From: Streptacidiphilus sp041262525
GTDB lineage: Bacteria > Actinomycetota > Actinomycetes > Streptomycetales > Streptomycetaceae
Direction: 5' to 3'
Assembly: GCF_041262525.1 (NCBI RefSeq)
Contig: NZ_JBGCCK010000004.1
Location: 304,296 to 368,295, forward strand
DNA length: 64,000 nt
The notes below the pieces were generated by a model. That model made no database searches, was not told where the DNA came from, and saw only the letters and a program-made list of their open reading frames with translations. Both the position numbers and the translations under genes were made by a program. Below, piece after piece: positions 43,241 through 50,842 of the stretch; position 1 is the stretch's first letter; each line of letters opens with the position of its first letter.

Positions 43241-43318
43241 GGCGCTGACCAGCGAAAACCACCGAAGGGAGTTTTCGCAGGTCAGCGCCATGATTTCCGC
43301 ACCCTTGCAGGTCAGCGC
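43241..43318. promoter_or_regulatory. Inverted and direct repeats at the right end, candidate integrase arm sites
   Basis: Arms 43241-43259 and 43271-43289 are reverse complements over 19 bases with one mismatch and contain GGCGCTGACC and GGTCAGCGCC. GCAGGTCAGCGC recurs directly at 43277-43288 and 43307-43318. AGGGCACTC copies lie at about 43207-43226. All have counterparts at the left end. Confidence 0.5.
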
Positions 43319-43328
43319 GGTGCTCGTG

Positions 43329-43349
43329 CAGTACGTGAACTACCGCTAG
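43329..43349 (+). repeat. attR: right attachment repeat
   Basis: CAGTACGTGAACTACCGCTAG repeats the end of yajQ with one change, and the last 16 bases are identical to attL. An open frame running into it ends QYVNYR only because of this repeat and is not a yajQ gene. Confidence 0.85.
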
Positions 43350-43371
43350 TCGCCGGAACGGACCATCGCGA

Positions 43372-43417
43372 CGAGGGCCGCAGTGGGAGAGGCACGCCTC
43401 CCCCGCTGCGGCCCTCG
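43372..43417 (+). terminator. Probable original yajQ terminator, displaced by integration
   Basis: Perfect 12-base arms CGAGGGCCGCAG and CTGCGGCCCTCG, with further pairing inside, begin 22 bases after attR. In the uninterrupted chromosome this would lie just after the yajQ stop. It also faces the convergent LysR gene. Confidence 0.7.
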
Positions 43418-43429
43418 TGTGTCGCACGG

Positions 43430-44350
43430 TCAGCCGTGCGGGCCGACGGCGGGGCGGGCCGGCAGGAGGCCGGCCGGGAGGGGAGTGGAGCGGAGCTCGC
43501 GGATGAGGGCGCGGAGCGCGCTGGTGCGGGCGAGTTCCGGGGTGGTGACGTAGCCGACGTCGCGGGTCGGGGGGAGCGCGCCGAGGTCGGTGCGTGCCAC
43601 CTTCGGGGGCAGGTCGGTGAGGGAGAGCCAAGGCATGATCGACATGCCGAGCCCCTCGGCGACCAGGGAGAGGGCGAAGACGTCATCCTCGGCCGAGAGC
43701 CGGGCACAGGGGATCCAGTCCTGGGCGCGCCACCAGTCGCGCGTGCAGGAACCGCAGTTCTCGACCCAGTCGACCAGCGGAAGGGCCTTGGGGTCCGTCG
43801 CTCCCTCCGGGTAGACGAGAGCGTAGGGCTCTCGGAAGAGCGGGGTGGCCGTCACGCCGGGCAGGGTGGTCGCGGAGGGGTCGAGGGTGGCGATGCCGAG
43901 GTCGGCGCGGCCGTCGGCAACCTCACCCGCCGTGCCTCGGCCCAGTTCTCGGACGATCACCACCTGGGGCTCGAGCGCCGGGTGACGCTTGCTCAGTCGC
44001 AGCAGGACGGGCGGCAGCAGATGGGTCGCGGCACTGCGGAAAGCCGCGATCCGGAGCGGGCCGGCGATCTCTTCGGAACCGCGCGCCGCCTCGCGGGTCT
44101 CGATCGCGAGGGTGTCCATGAGCCGCAGGATCCGCCGGGCGTGGGCGGCCGCACGTTCGCCCGCCGGGGTCGGCGCAGCGCCCAGCCGACCACGGGTGAA
44201 GAGGACGGCACCCAGCTTCCGTTCAACCGTGCGGACCGTGTGCGACACCGCGGACTGCGTGCTGCCCAGCTGCTCGGCGGCGGCCGTGAAGCTGCCGGCG
44301 CGGGCGACCGCGACGAGGACGCGCAGTTCTTGCGGTGCGAGATCGGCCAT
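43430..44350 (-). CDS. LysR-family transcriptional regulator
   Basis: The 306-residue protein has the LysR winged helix at residues 5-62 (GSFTAAAEQLGSTQSAVSHT) and a periplasmic-binding-like effector domain at about 90-290. I use the ATG at 44350, because an upstream ATG at 44398 would put coding sequence over a clear operator. It diverges from a quinone-oxidoreductase-like gene, which it probably controls in response to an unknown ligand. Confidence 0.88.
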   Translation of the reverse strand: MADLAPQELRVLVAVARAGSFTAAAEQLGSTQSAVSHTVRTVERKLGAVLFTRGRLGAAPTPAGERAAAHARRILRLMDTLAIETREAARGSEEIAGPLRIAAFRSAATHLLPPVLLRLSKRHPALEPQVVIVRELGRGTAGEVADGRADLGIATLDPSATTLPGVTATPLFREPYALVYPEGATDPKALPLVDWVENCGSCTRDWWRAQDWIPCARLSAEDDVFALSLVAEGLGMSIMPWLSLTDLPPKVARTDLGALPPTRDVGYVTTPELARTSALRALIRELRSTPLPAGLLPARPAVGPHG

Positions 44351-44381
44351 GACAGGAAGCGTAGTCGCGAGGAGACGTTTC

Positions 44382-44421
44382 CCATGAAAGGTGTTCATGG
44401 ATCACGGGGATCCATGAACAC
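44382..44421. promoter_or_regulatory. LysR operator with three CCATGAA/TTCATGG half-sites
   Basis: GTGTTCATGGAT and ATCCATGAACAC (44391-44402 and 44410-44421) are perfect arms around seven bases. A third half-site CCATGAA at 44382-44388 pairs with TTCATGG at 44394-44400. It lies between the divergent lysR and oxidoreductase starts. Confidence 0.65.
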
Positions 44422-44463
44422 CGAGGAGTACCAGCCGCCGGCCCTGGTTTCTACGGTCGGACC

Positions 44464-45498
44464 ATGACCGCCACCTTCACCCCCACCGTCAATCGTCTCG
44501 TCCAGGTGATCGCCCGCCCTCGCGGCGCAGCCGTCGCAGCGGACTTCGCCTTCGTCACGGAGCCGCTGCCGACCGTCCTCGCCGGGACCGCGCTCGTCGA
44601 GAATCTCTACCTCTCCGTCGATCCCTACATGCGCGAGGCGATGGACGGCGCCTGGGCGCTGAACGCGCCCCTGGAGGGCCGCTCGATCGGACGGGTGGTG
44701 GACTCCACGACACCCGGGCTCGCTGTCGGGGACCTGGTCTTCCACCGCATGGCCTGGCGCACCCACGCACTGGTCCGGCCGGAGGAGGTCCGAGTGCTGC
44801 CCGCGTACGCGGGGGTGCCGCTGAGCGCGCACCTCAGCGTGCTGGGCGGAACGGGGTTGAGCGCGTGGGTCGGACTCACCCGGGTGGCGCGGCTCAAGCC
44901 GGGCGAGGACATCTTCATCTCCTCGGCGGCCGGCGGGGTCGGCTCCGCAGCGGGACAGCTCGCCCGTCACCTCGGTGCGGGTCGGATCGTCGGCAGCACC
45001 GGCTCCCCGGAGAAGGCTCAGCTGCTGACCGAGGAGCTCGGCTTCGACGCCGGTTTCGACTACCACGACGGGTCGGTGGGCGAGCTGCTGGCCAAGGCCG
45101 CGCCGGACGGGATCGACGTGTACTTCGACAATGTGGGCGGCGCCCACCTGGAAGGAGCGATCTCCCGGCTCCGCGACCACGGCCGGATCGCCTGGTGCGG
45201 CGCGGTGGCCCAGTACGACAGCGCCGACCGGCCGCCGGCCGCGCCGTTCAACCTCTACGACATCGTCGGCAAGAGCTTGCGCCTCGAAGGCTTCCTGGTG
45301 CGCGAGCACCTGGACGCGAGGGCCGAGCTGGAGGCATTCGCGGTGCCGCTGCTGCAGTCCGGGGCGCTGGTGCCCGCGGAGACCGTCGTGGACGGCTTCG
45401 ATCGGATCGTCGACGCCTTCCTCGACATGATGCGGGGAGTCACCATCGGCAAGGCCATCGTCCGGGTACAGCAGGACGCCGCTGCGGGGACGCACTGA
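44464..45498 (+). CDS. Zinc-independent MDR NADP-dependent oxidoreductase
   Basis: The 344-residue protein belongs to the medium-chain reductase subgroup of prostaglandin/leukotriene B4 reductases and CurA-like enoyl reductases: N-terminal LYLSVDPYMREAMDG, Rossmann motif FISSAAGGVGSAAGQLARHL and DVYFDNVGGAHLEGAISRL. No zinc ligands are seen. It probably reduces the C=C bond of enones using NADPH. It is divergent from and probably regulated by the LysR gene. Confidence 0.88.
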   Translation: MTATFTPTVNRLVQVIARPRGAAVAADFAFVTEPLPTVLAGTALVENLYLSVDPYMREAMDGAWALNAPLEGRSIGRVVDSTTPGLAVGDLVFHRMAWRTHALVRPEEVRVLPAYAGVPLSAHLSVLGGTGLSAWVGLTRVARLKPGEDIFISSAAGGVGSAAGQLARHLGAGRIVGSTGSPEKAQLLTEELGFDAGFDYHDGSVGELLAKAAPDGIDVYFDNVGGAHLEGAISRLRDHGRIAWCGAVAQYDSADRPPAAPFNLYDIVGKSLRLEGFLVREHLDARAELEAFAVPLLQSGALVPAETVVDGFDRIVDAFLDMMRGVTIGKAIVRVQQDAAAGTH

Positions 45499-45518
45499 GG
45501 CGGTGCGAGACTTTGCGG

Positions 45519-46076
45519 GTGAAGCCGACACCCGAACAGCTCGCCGCCGCACAGGACCGCACGATCGACGACGTGATCGGGCCGGACCTGCGGGTGTTGT
45601 TCTGCGGGATCAACCCGGGGCTGTGGTCCGGGGCGACGGGACATCACTTCGCGCGGCCGGGGAACCGGTTCTGGCCGGCGCTCCACCGCAGCGGGTTCAC
45701 GCCGCGTCGGTTGCTGCCGGAGCAGCAGGGAGAACTGCTCGCGCTGGGGCTCGGCATCACCAACGTCGTGGCCCGGACCACCGCCCAGGCGGACGAGCTG
45801 ACCGCCGAGGAATACCGGGACGGCGGCAAGGCGCTGGTCGAGCGCGTGGAGCGGTGGCGGCCTCGGGCTTTGGCCGTTCTCGGCATCGGGGCGTACCGGA
45901 CGGCCTTCGGTCGGTCGAAGGCCGTGGTCGGGCGGCAGTCGGAGGGGCTGGGCAGTAGCGGTACGGAGGCGACGGAGGTGTGGGTGCTGCCCAACCCCAG
46001 CGGACTCAATGCCCACTACACCCTGGACGCGATCGCCGCGGAGTTCCGCCGGCTTCGGGAAGCCGTCGGCGACTGA
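45519..46076 (+). CDS. mug: G/U mismatch-specific uracil-DNA glycosylase (Mug family)
   Basis: The 185-residue protein has the Mug active-site motif VLFCGINPGLWSGATGHHFA and the DNA-wedge region WVLPNPSGLNAHYTLD. It removes uracil or ethenocytosine from mismatches in base excision repair. The start is a GTG at 45519; a TTG two codons upstream is possible and no strong ribosome site is visible. It follows the oxidoreductase by 20 bases. Confidence 0.9.
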   Translation: MKPTPEQLAAAQDRTIDDVIGPDLRVLFCGINPGLWSGATGHHFARPGNRFWPALHRSGFTPRRLLPEQQGELLALGLGITNVVARTTAQADELTAEEYRDGGKALVERVERWRPRALAVLGIGAYRTAFGRSKAVVGRQSEGLGSSGTEATEVWVLPNPSGLNAHYTLDAIAAEFRRLREAVGD

Positions 46077-46097
46077 ACAGACGGACGCGTGCGGACG

Positions 46098-46499
46098 TCA
46101 CCAGCCTGCGAAGCGGTCGTCGGTGGAGACGATCTCGCGTCCCAGCGGCATGAGCGAGATCGGGATCATCTTGAGGTTGGCCCAGGCGAAGGGCAGGCCG
46201 ATGATCGTCACCGCGAGCGCGATGCTGGTCACCAGGTGGCCCAGGGCCAGCCACCAGCCCGCGACGATCAGCCAGACCACATTGCCCGCGCAGGAGGCCG
46301 CGCCCGCGTCGGTGCGCTCGCGCGTCGTGCGGCCGAAGGGCCACAGCACGTAGCCCGCGATCCTGAAGGAGGCGATGGCCCACGGGATCGTGATGATCAG
46401 GACGAAGCAGATGAGCCCGGCGACCGCGTAGGCGACCGCCATCCAGAAGCCGCAGAACACCAGCCAGACCACGTTGAGGACGAAGTTGATGAGCTTCAC
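46098..46499 (-). CDS. YccF-domain membrane protein
   Basis: The 133-residue protein has two copies of the YccF repeat: VVWLVFCGFWMAVAYAVAGL with ITIPWAIASFRIAGYVLWPF, and VVWLIVAGWWLALGHLVTSI with IIGLPFAWANLKMIPISL. It has four predicted membrane helices and no known biochemical role. The start is a GTG at 46499 preceded by an AGGGAGAG stretch. Confidence 0.85.
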   Translation of the reverse strand: MKLINFVLNVVWLVFCGFWMAVAYAVAGLICFVLIITIPWAIASFRIAGYVLWPFGRTTRERTDAGAASCAGNVVWLIVAGWWLALGHLVTSIALAVTIIGLPFAWANLKMIPISLMPLGREIVSTDDRFAGW

Positions 46500-46637
46500 G
46501 CGTGAGTCCCGTCTCTCTCCCTGAGTCCTTACGTTCGTTCCTACCTTCGGAGTCTGCCACGGACAGCACGAAGCCGCCTCGGGGCCGTGGAGCTGGACTG
46601 ATGGCGTGGTCCTCGTCCACACGGGTAGAATCCGCCA

Positions 46638-46766
46638 GGTTGTCAGCGGCACCTCAGTTCGGTGAGGCGTCCGGGACACCTCTTTCCTTTGAGGTGCCGG
46701 CCGCTCCTTGCCGAGTCGTAGCGACGCCAGGACGTCAAGGCGTCACCGACCGGAAGGAGGCGAGCC
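46638..46766 (+). ncRNA. M-box-like (ykoK leader) Mg2+ riboswitch
   Basis: The untranslated leader before a Mg2+ transport-type operon contains GTTCGGTGAGGCGTCCGG, like the conserved GGTGAGGCTCC of the M-box. Further on it has GACGCCAGGACGTCAAGGCG and CCGACCGGAAGGAGGCGAGC, like the conserved GACGCCA and downstream elements. A possible -10 box TAGAAT is at 46626-46631. It should sense Mg2+ and control read-through. A covariance-model search is needed to confirm it. Confidence 0.6.
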
Positions 46767-46859
46767 ATGGACAGTAGTCCGGGCCATAGTCAGCCCTACC
46801 CCAGCCTCGCCTCGTCCTTCGCATTCTCCCGCCGCACGAGGTCGGCCGCCCTGCGCTAG
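46767..46859 (+). CDS. Pro-containing 30-aa leader peptide
   Basis: A 30-codon ORF directly after the riboswitch region with a very good GGAAGGAGG site. It encodes MDSSPGHSQPYPSLASSFAF and then SRRTRSAALR. The stop lies in a hairpin. Proline-containing leader ORFs coupled to Mg2+ sensing are known for enterobacterial mgtA and mgtC, so translational attenuation is plausible. Confidence 0.6.
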   Translation: MDSSPGHSQPYPSLASSFAFSRRTRSAALR

Positions 46860-46882
46860 GCGCGTTCCCCCACAACGCGCCT
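46858..46882 (+). promoter_or_regulatory. Attenuator-type hairpin at the leader ORF stop
   Basis: Perfect nine-base arms AGGCGCGTT and AACGCGCCT flank a seven-base loop and begin within the leader stop codon. A second hairpin, CCCGCG/CGCGGG at 46922-46936, lies just before the mgtE-like ribosome site. Ribosome stalling could choose between such structures. Confidence 0.5.
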
Positions 46883-46954
46883 CTCCTCAGCCCAAGGTTG
46901 CCGGTCGCGTGCTGCCCTGCTCCCGCGTCTCGCGGGTCTAGGGGGTGTTTCCGC

Positions 46955-48331
46955 ATGACGTCCGACACGTCCAACACCGTGCTGATGTCCACGACGGCCA
47001 AGCTGCGCGGCCGCCGCGTGCAGCTGGTACGCCAGGCCACCGCCTTGCGCTCGGTGCGCGAGGCGCTCGTCTCGCTCGCCGGACTGACTGGCCGGCCCGT
47101 GCTCAACCCGCTGGGCGACGAGGTCGGCCGCGTGGTCGACGTCGTGGCCCGGCTCTACGGCAACGAGACCTACCCGCCCGTGACCGGGCTCGTCGTCCGC
47201 GTGGGCCGGCGCCGCTCGTTCCTCACCGCCTCAGCCATCGGCCAGATCTCCGGCGACCGGGTGCAGCTGCGCAGCGCGCGCATGGATCTCAGTGAATTCG
47301 TCCGCCGCCCCGGCGAGGTGCTGCTCGGGCGCGACGTGCTGGACCATCAACTCGTCGACGTCGACGGCGTGCAGGTGAACCGGGCCGCCGACCTCTACCT
47401 CGCGCCCGTCGGCGGCCGGGTGCTGCTGGTCGGAGTCGATGTCAGCTTGCCCACCCTACTGCGCCGACTCGGCCCGCGCCGCTGGCAGGCGCGAGCTACA
47501 CCCGAACGAGTGGTGGACTGGCAGACGGTCGCCCCCTTCGCCGAGCACGCCACCGACGGCCCCGCCGAGGTCCGGCTGCGCGCCTCGCGCGGGGCCCTGC
47601 ACCGGCTCCGCCCGTCCGAGCTGGCCGACCTGCTGGAGGACCTCGGCCGCTCCGAGCGCCAGCAGCTGCTGGCCATGCTCGACCCCAGCCACGCCGCCGA
47701 CGCGCTGGAGGAGATGGAGCCGGCCGAGCTCGAGAACCTGCTCCGCGAGGCCCCGCCCGAGCGCGCCGCCCGGCTGGTCGAGGAGATGGAGCCGGACGAG
47801 GCCGTCGACGCCCTGCGCGACCTGCACAGCGACGAGCGCGAGCAGCTGCTCACCCGGATCCCGGACGCCGAGGCGGCGCAGCTGCGCGACCTCCTCGCCT
47901 ACCCGGAGGACACCGCGGGCGGCTCCATGACGACGCGTCTGGTCACCGCCCGGCGCGAGCAGACCGTCGCCGAGCTGCGGGCCGAGCTGGCGACCTCCGC
48001 CGAGCACCGCACCGAGATCGACGCCGTGGCCCTGGTCAGCGCGGACGGTCGGCTGCTCGCGGACATCCCGCTCTTCGACGTGGCCGTGGCCGACGACCGC
48101 ACCACGATGGGCGAGCTGGCCGACTGGCTGGCCCAGTTCGGCCGCCACGACGCGGTGGAGGCCGGCGCGCGGCTCAGCGAGGTGGCCGAACAGCTGGTCG
48201 CCGCTCGCGCGTCCTCGCTGCTGGTCGTCGACGAGCAGCAGCGGCCGCTCGGCCGGATCCTGGCCGACGACGTCCTCGACTACCTGCTGCCGGCCCGTGG
48301 CCGCCTGCACTTCCGGAGGTTCCTGCAGTGA
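46955..48331 (+). CDS. Soluble MgtE N-domain/CBS protein with PRC-barrel
   Basis: The 458-residue protein has an N-terminal PRC-barrel-like part (residues about 40-160; VLNPLGDEVGRVVDVVARLY). An MgtE superhelical N-domain follows at about 195-305 (LADLLEDLGRSERQQLLAML, ALEEMEPAELENLLREAPPE), then a CBS pair at about 310-440 (YPEDTAGGSMTTRLVTARRE). It lacks the MgtE membrane channel. In MgtE these cytosolic domains bind Mg2+ and gate transport, so here they may regulate the co-transcribed carrier. The ATG follows AGGGGGTG. Confidence 0.85.
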   Translation: MTSDTSNTVLMSTTAKLRGRRVQLVRQATALRSVREALVSLAGLTGRPVLNPLGDEVGRVVDVVARLYGNETYPPVTGLVVRVGRRRSFLTASAIGQISGDRVQLRSARMDLSEFVRRPGEVLLGRDVLDHQLVDVDGVQVNRAADLYLAPVGGRVLLVGVDVSLPTLLRRLGPRRWQARATPERVVDWQTVAPFAEHATDGPAEVRLRASRGALHRLRPSELADLLEDLGRSERQQLLAMLDPSHAADALEEMEPAELENLLREAPPERAARLVEEMEPDEAVDALRDLHSDEREQLLTRIPDAEAAQLRDLLAYPEDTAGGSMTTRLVTARREQTVAELRAELATSAEHRTEIDAVALVSADGRLLADIPLFDVAVADDRTTMGELADWLAQFGRHDAVEAGARLSEVAEQLVAARASSLLVVDEQQRPLGRILADDVLDYLLPARGRLHFRRFLQ

Positions 48332-49683
48332 GTCTGGACACCGACAGCGCCCCCGCCGAGGAGACAGGCGCTCCCGGTCCCGCCGTCGCACGGGGCGGGC
48401 TCACCCGGGGCCTGGCCCGGGTGCCGGTGCTCGGCCGGGTGACCCGGTGGAGCCGCTGGGGCCGACTCGCCGCGCTGGTCGGCGTGGCCGGGCCGGGACT
48501 GGTCGCGGCGAACGCGGGGAACGACGCGGCCGGGATCGCGACCTACGCGAGTGCCGGGGCGCAGTACATCTACGGGACGCTCTTCTTCATGGTGCTGGTC
48601 ACCGTCGCCCTCGTGCTGGTGCAGGAGATGGCGGTCCGGCTCGGCGCGTTCACCGGCAAAGGCCTGGGCGCGCTGATCCGCGAGCAGTTCAGCCTGCGGG
48701 CCACCGCGCTGGCGCTGAGCTGCCTCCTGCTGGCCAACACCGGCCTGGTCGTCTCCGAGTTCGCGGGCATCGGTGCGGCCTTCGAGCTGCTCGGTGTCCC
48801 GAAGTGGGCGATCATCCCGCCTGCCGCGCTGCTGCTGTGGGCCCTGGTTCTGTTCGGCTCCTACCGGTACGCCGAGCGGATCTTCCTGGTGATGTCGCTG
48901 GTCTTCTTCGCCTACCCGATCGCGATGATCCTGGGCAAGCCGCACTGGGGCACGGTCGGCCACAACCTGGTGATCCCGCACCTGCAGGGCGACAAGGACT
49001 TCATCCTGCTGGCCGTCGCGCTGATCGGCACCACGGTGAGCCCGTACATGCAGTTCTACGCCGCCGCCGGTGTCGTGGACCGGGGCACCAGGGCCGAGGA
49101 CTACCCGCTGATCCGCGCCGACGCGATCATCGGCGCGGTCTTCGCCTGCGTGATCAGCCTGACGATCATCATCGCCACGGCGTCCGCGATCGGCGGCACC
49201 GGTCCGCTGTCCTCGGCGGCGGACGCGGCCAAGGCGCTGCAGCCGGTGGCCGGACAGAGCGCGGAACTGCTCTTCGCCATCGGCCTGATCGGCGCATCCG
49301 CACTGGCGGGAGCGGTGGTGCCGCTGTCGGCCAGCTACGCGATCGGCGAGGCGGCCGGAGTGGAGCGCTCGGTCTCACGCTCGTTCAGGGACGCGCCCTT
49401 CTTCCTGAGCCTGTTCACCGCGCAGATCGCGCTGGGCGCGGCGGTGGCGCTGACCCCGATCGACGTGATCCAGCTGCTCATCGGCACGCAGGTACTGCAG
49501 GGGTTGATCACTCCGATCGTGCTGGTCTACCTGCTGATCCTCACCAACCGTCGCAGTCTGCTCGGCGCGGCGGCGAACGGTCCGAAGTTCCGCATCGCGG
49601 CGACGATCGTGGTGGTGGGCGTGGCGGCGATGTCGACGATCCTGCTGGTCCAGACGGTGCTCAGCTGGTTCGGGCTGGGCTGA
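48328..49683 (+). CDS. Nramp-related metal transporter, probable Mg2+ carrier
   Basis: A 451-residue membrane protein with eleven or so helices of the Nramp fold. The helix 1 motif DPGN reads DAAG (D66 kept), and the helix 6 MPH motif reads SPY (S238). In Mn2+/Fe2+ Nramps the methionine disfavours Mg2+ and Ca2+, so its loss and the M-box leader point to Mg2+ (NRMT-like). The GTG start overlaps the MgtE-N/CBS stop by four bases, so both are made together. Confidence 0.8.
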   Translation: MSLDTDSAPAEETGAPGPAVARGGLTRGLARVPVLGRVTRWSRWGRLAALVGVAGPGLVAANAGNDAAGIATYASAGAQYIYGTLFFMVLVTVALVLVQEMAVRLGAFTGKGLGALIREQFSLRATALALSCLLLANTGLVVSEFAGIGAAFELLGVPKWAIIPPAALLLWALVLFGSYRYAERIFLVMSLVFFAYPIAMILGKPHWGTVGHNLVIPHLQGDKDFILLAVALIGTTVSPYMQFYAAAGVVDRGTRAEDYPLIRADAIIGAVFACVISLTIIIATASAIGGTGPLSSAADAAKALQPVAGQSAELLFAIGLIGASALAGAVVPLSASYAIGEAAGVERSVSRSFRDAPFFLSLFTAQIALGAAVALTPIDVIQLLIGTQVLQGLITPIVLVYLLILTNRRSLLGAAANGPKFRIAATIVVVGVAAMSTILLVQTVLSWFGLG

Positions 49684-49698
49684 GCTGCTTCGGCGCGG

Positions 49699-50577
49699 CT
49701 AGCGCTGCGGCTGGTAGCCCGCCATCGTCTCGAGCCGGGCGATCCGTTCCGGCATCGGCGGGTGGGTCGAGAACAGCTTGGTGGCGAGTCCACCGCCGGA
49801 ACCGGCGCGGAACGGGTTGGCGATCATCATGTGGCTCGCCGTCTCCAGCTCGGGCCTCGCCGGCAGCGGCAGCTGCTGCGTGCCGCGCTCCAGCTTGCGC
49901 AGGGCGCTGGCGAGCGCCAGCGGGTCACCGGTGAGCTGGGCGCCGGACGCGTCGGCCTGGTACTCGCGGGAGCGGCTGACGGCGAGCTGGATGATGCTCG
50001 CCGCGAGCGGGCCGAGAATCATGATCAGCAGCATGCCGACCAGGCCCGGGCCCTCGTCGTCGTCGCTGCGGCCGATCGGGATCAGCCAGGCGAAGTTGAC
50101 CAGGAACATCACGACGGAGGCCAGCGCGCCGGCGACCGAGGAGATCAGGATGTCCCGGTTGTAGACGTGGGACAGCTCGTGTCCCAGGACGCCGCGCAGC
50201 TCGCGCTCGTCGAGGATGTTGAGGATGCCCTGGGTGCAGCAGACCGCGGCGTTGCGCGGGTTGCGGCCGGTGGCGAAGGCGTTGGGGGCGTCGGTCGGGG
50301 AGATGTAGAGCCGGGGCATGGGCTGCCGTGCGGAGGTGGAGAGCTCACGGACGATCCGGTACATCACCGGCGCCTCGATCTCACTGACCGGACGTGCCCG
50401 CATGGAGCGCAGCGCCAGCTTGTCGCTGTTCCAGTACGCGAAGCCGTTCGTCGCAAGGGCGATGACCAGGCCGATGACGAGCCCGGTCCGGCCCCAGAAG
50501 CTGCCGATCACAATGATCAGCGCGGACATCGCGCCGAGGAGTACGGCCGTCTTGAGGCCGTTGTGCTGGCGGTGCAC
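49699..50577 (-). CDS. htpX: M48-family zinc metalloprotease HtpX
   Basis: The 292-residue membrane protease has HELSHVYNRD (HExxH), two hydrophobic segments before it (TAVLLGAMSALIIVIGSF, GLVIGLVIALATNGFAYW), two after, and the glutamate ligand in SREYQADASGAQL. It degrades misfolded membrane proteins. I chose the GTG at 50577, six bases after GGAGGG. A 22-bp inverted repeat CCCGTT/AACGGG at 50619-50640 lies upstream. The 265-base gap to nuoN has no other feature I can support. Confidence 0.93.
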   Translation of the reverse strand: MHRQHNGLKTAVLLGAMSALIIVIGSFWGRTGLVIGLVIALATNGFAYWNSDKLALRSMRARPVSEIEAPVMYRIVRELSTSARQPMPRLYISPTDAPNAFATGRNPRNAAVCCTQGILNILDERELRGVLGHELSHVYNRDILISSVAGALASVVMFLVNFAWLIPIGRSDDDEGPGLVGMLLIMILGPLAASIIQLAVSRSREYQADASGAQLTGDPLALASALRKLERGTQQLPLPARPELETASHMMIANPFRAGSGGGLATKLFSTHPPMPERIARLETMAGYQPQR

Positions 50578-50842
50578 GGATGCCCTCCGGGACGTGCGTC
50601 GGTGGGTGTCTTTCACAGCCCGTTCGGATATTTCAACGGGCGAGACGGACTTTCTAGTTCCCTTCTCACCTGTGCAGGGCTCGCACGCAACTCGGGCAAA
50701 GCCCGCAACCCGCTTGCGCCGGACGGTCCGCGAGGACGGCGCGCGGAGCCCGGGCCCGTGCGACAGGCGAAGCGGCCTGCGGCGAGCGCCGACTACCCGG
50801 TCAGGTCCGGACCGGTCGCCCGCAGACCTCGCCGGGAAGGCC

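Larger units (their letters stand above)
15964..43349. mobile_element. Integrated relaxase-encoding mobile element inserted at the 3-prime end of yajQ
   Basis: About 27.4 kb lies between two copies of CGTGAACTACCGCTAG. The left end holds a tyrosine integrase reading toward yajQ, excisionase-like genes, DnaB-N-like and DUF3631 replication-type proteins, an oriT-like repeat, MobC and a relaxase. The right two thirds are cargo. No FtsK/TraB translocase or type IV secretion genes are seen, so it looks mobilisable and not self-transmissible (IME-like). The right end meets the probable original yajQ terminator. Confidence 0.85.

Noticed and set aside
43149..43349. Open frame ending QYVNYR, apparently a second yajQ-like gene
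   Set aside because: Only the last few codons match yajQ, because attR repeats that sequence. The rest overlaps inverted repeats at the element end.
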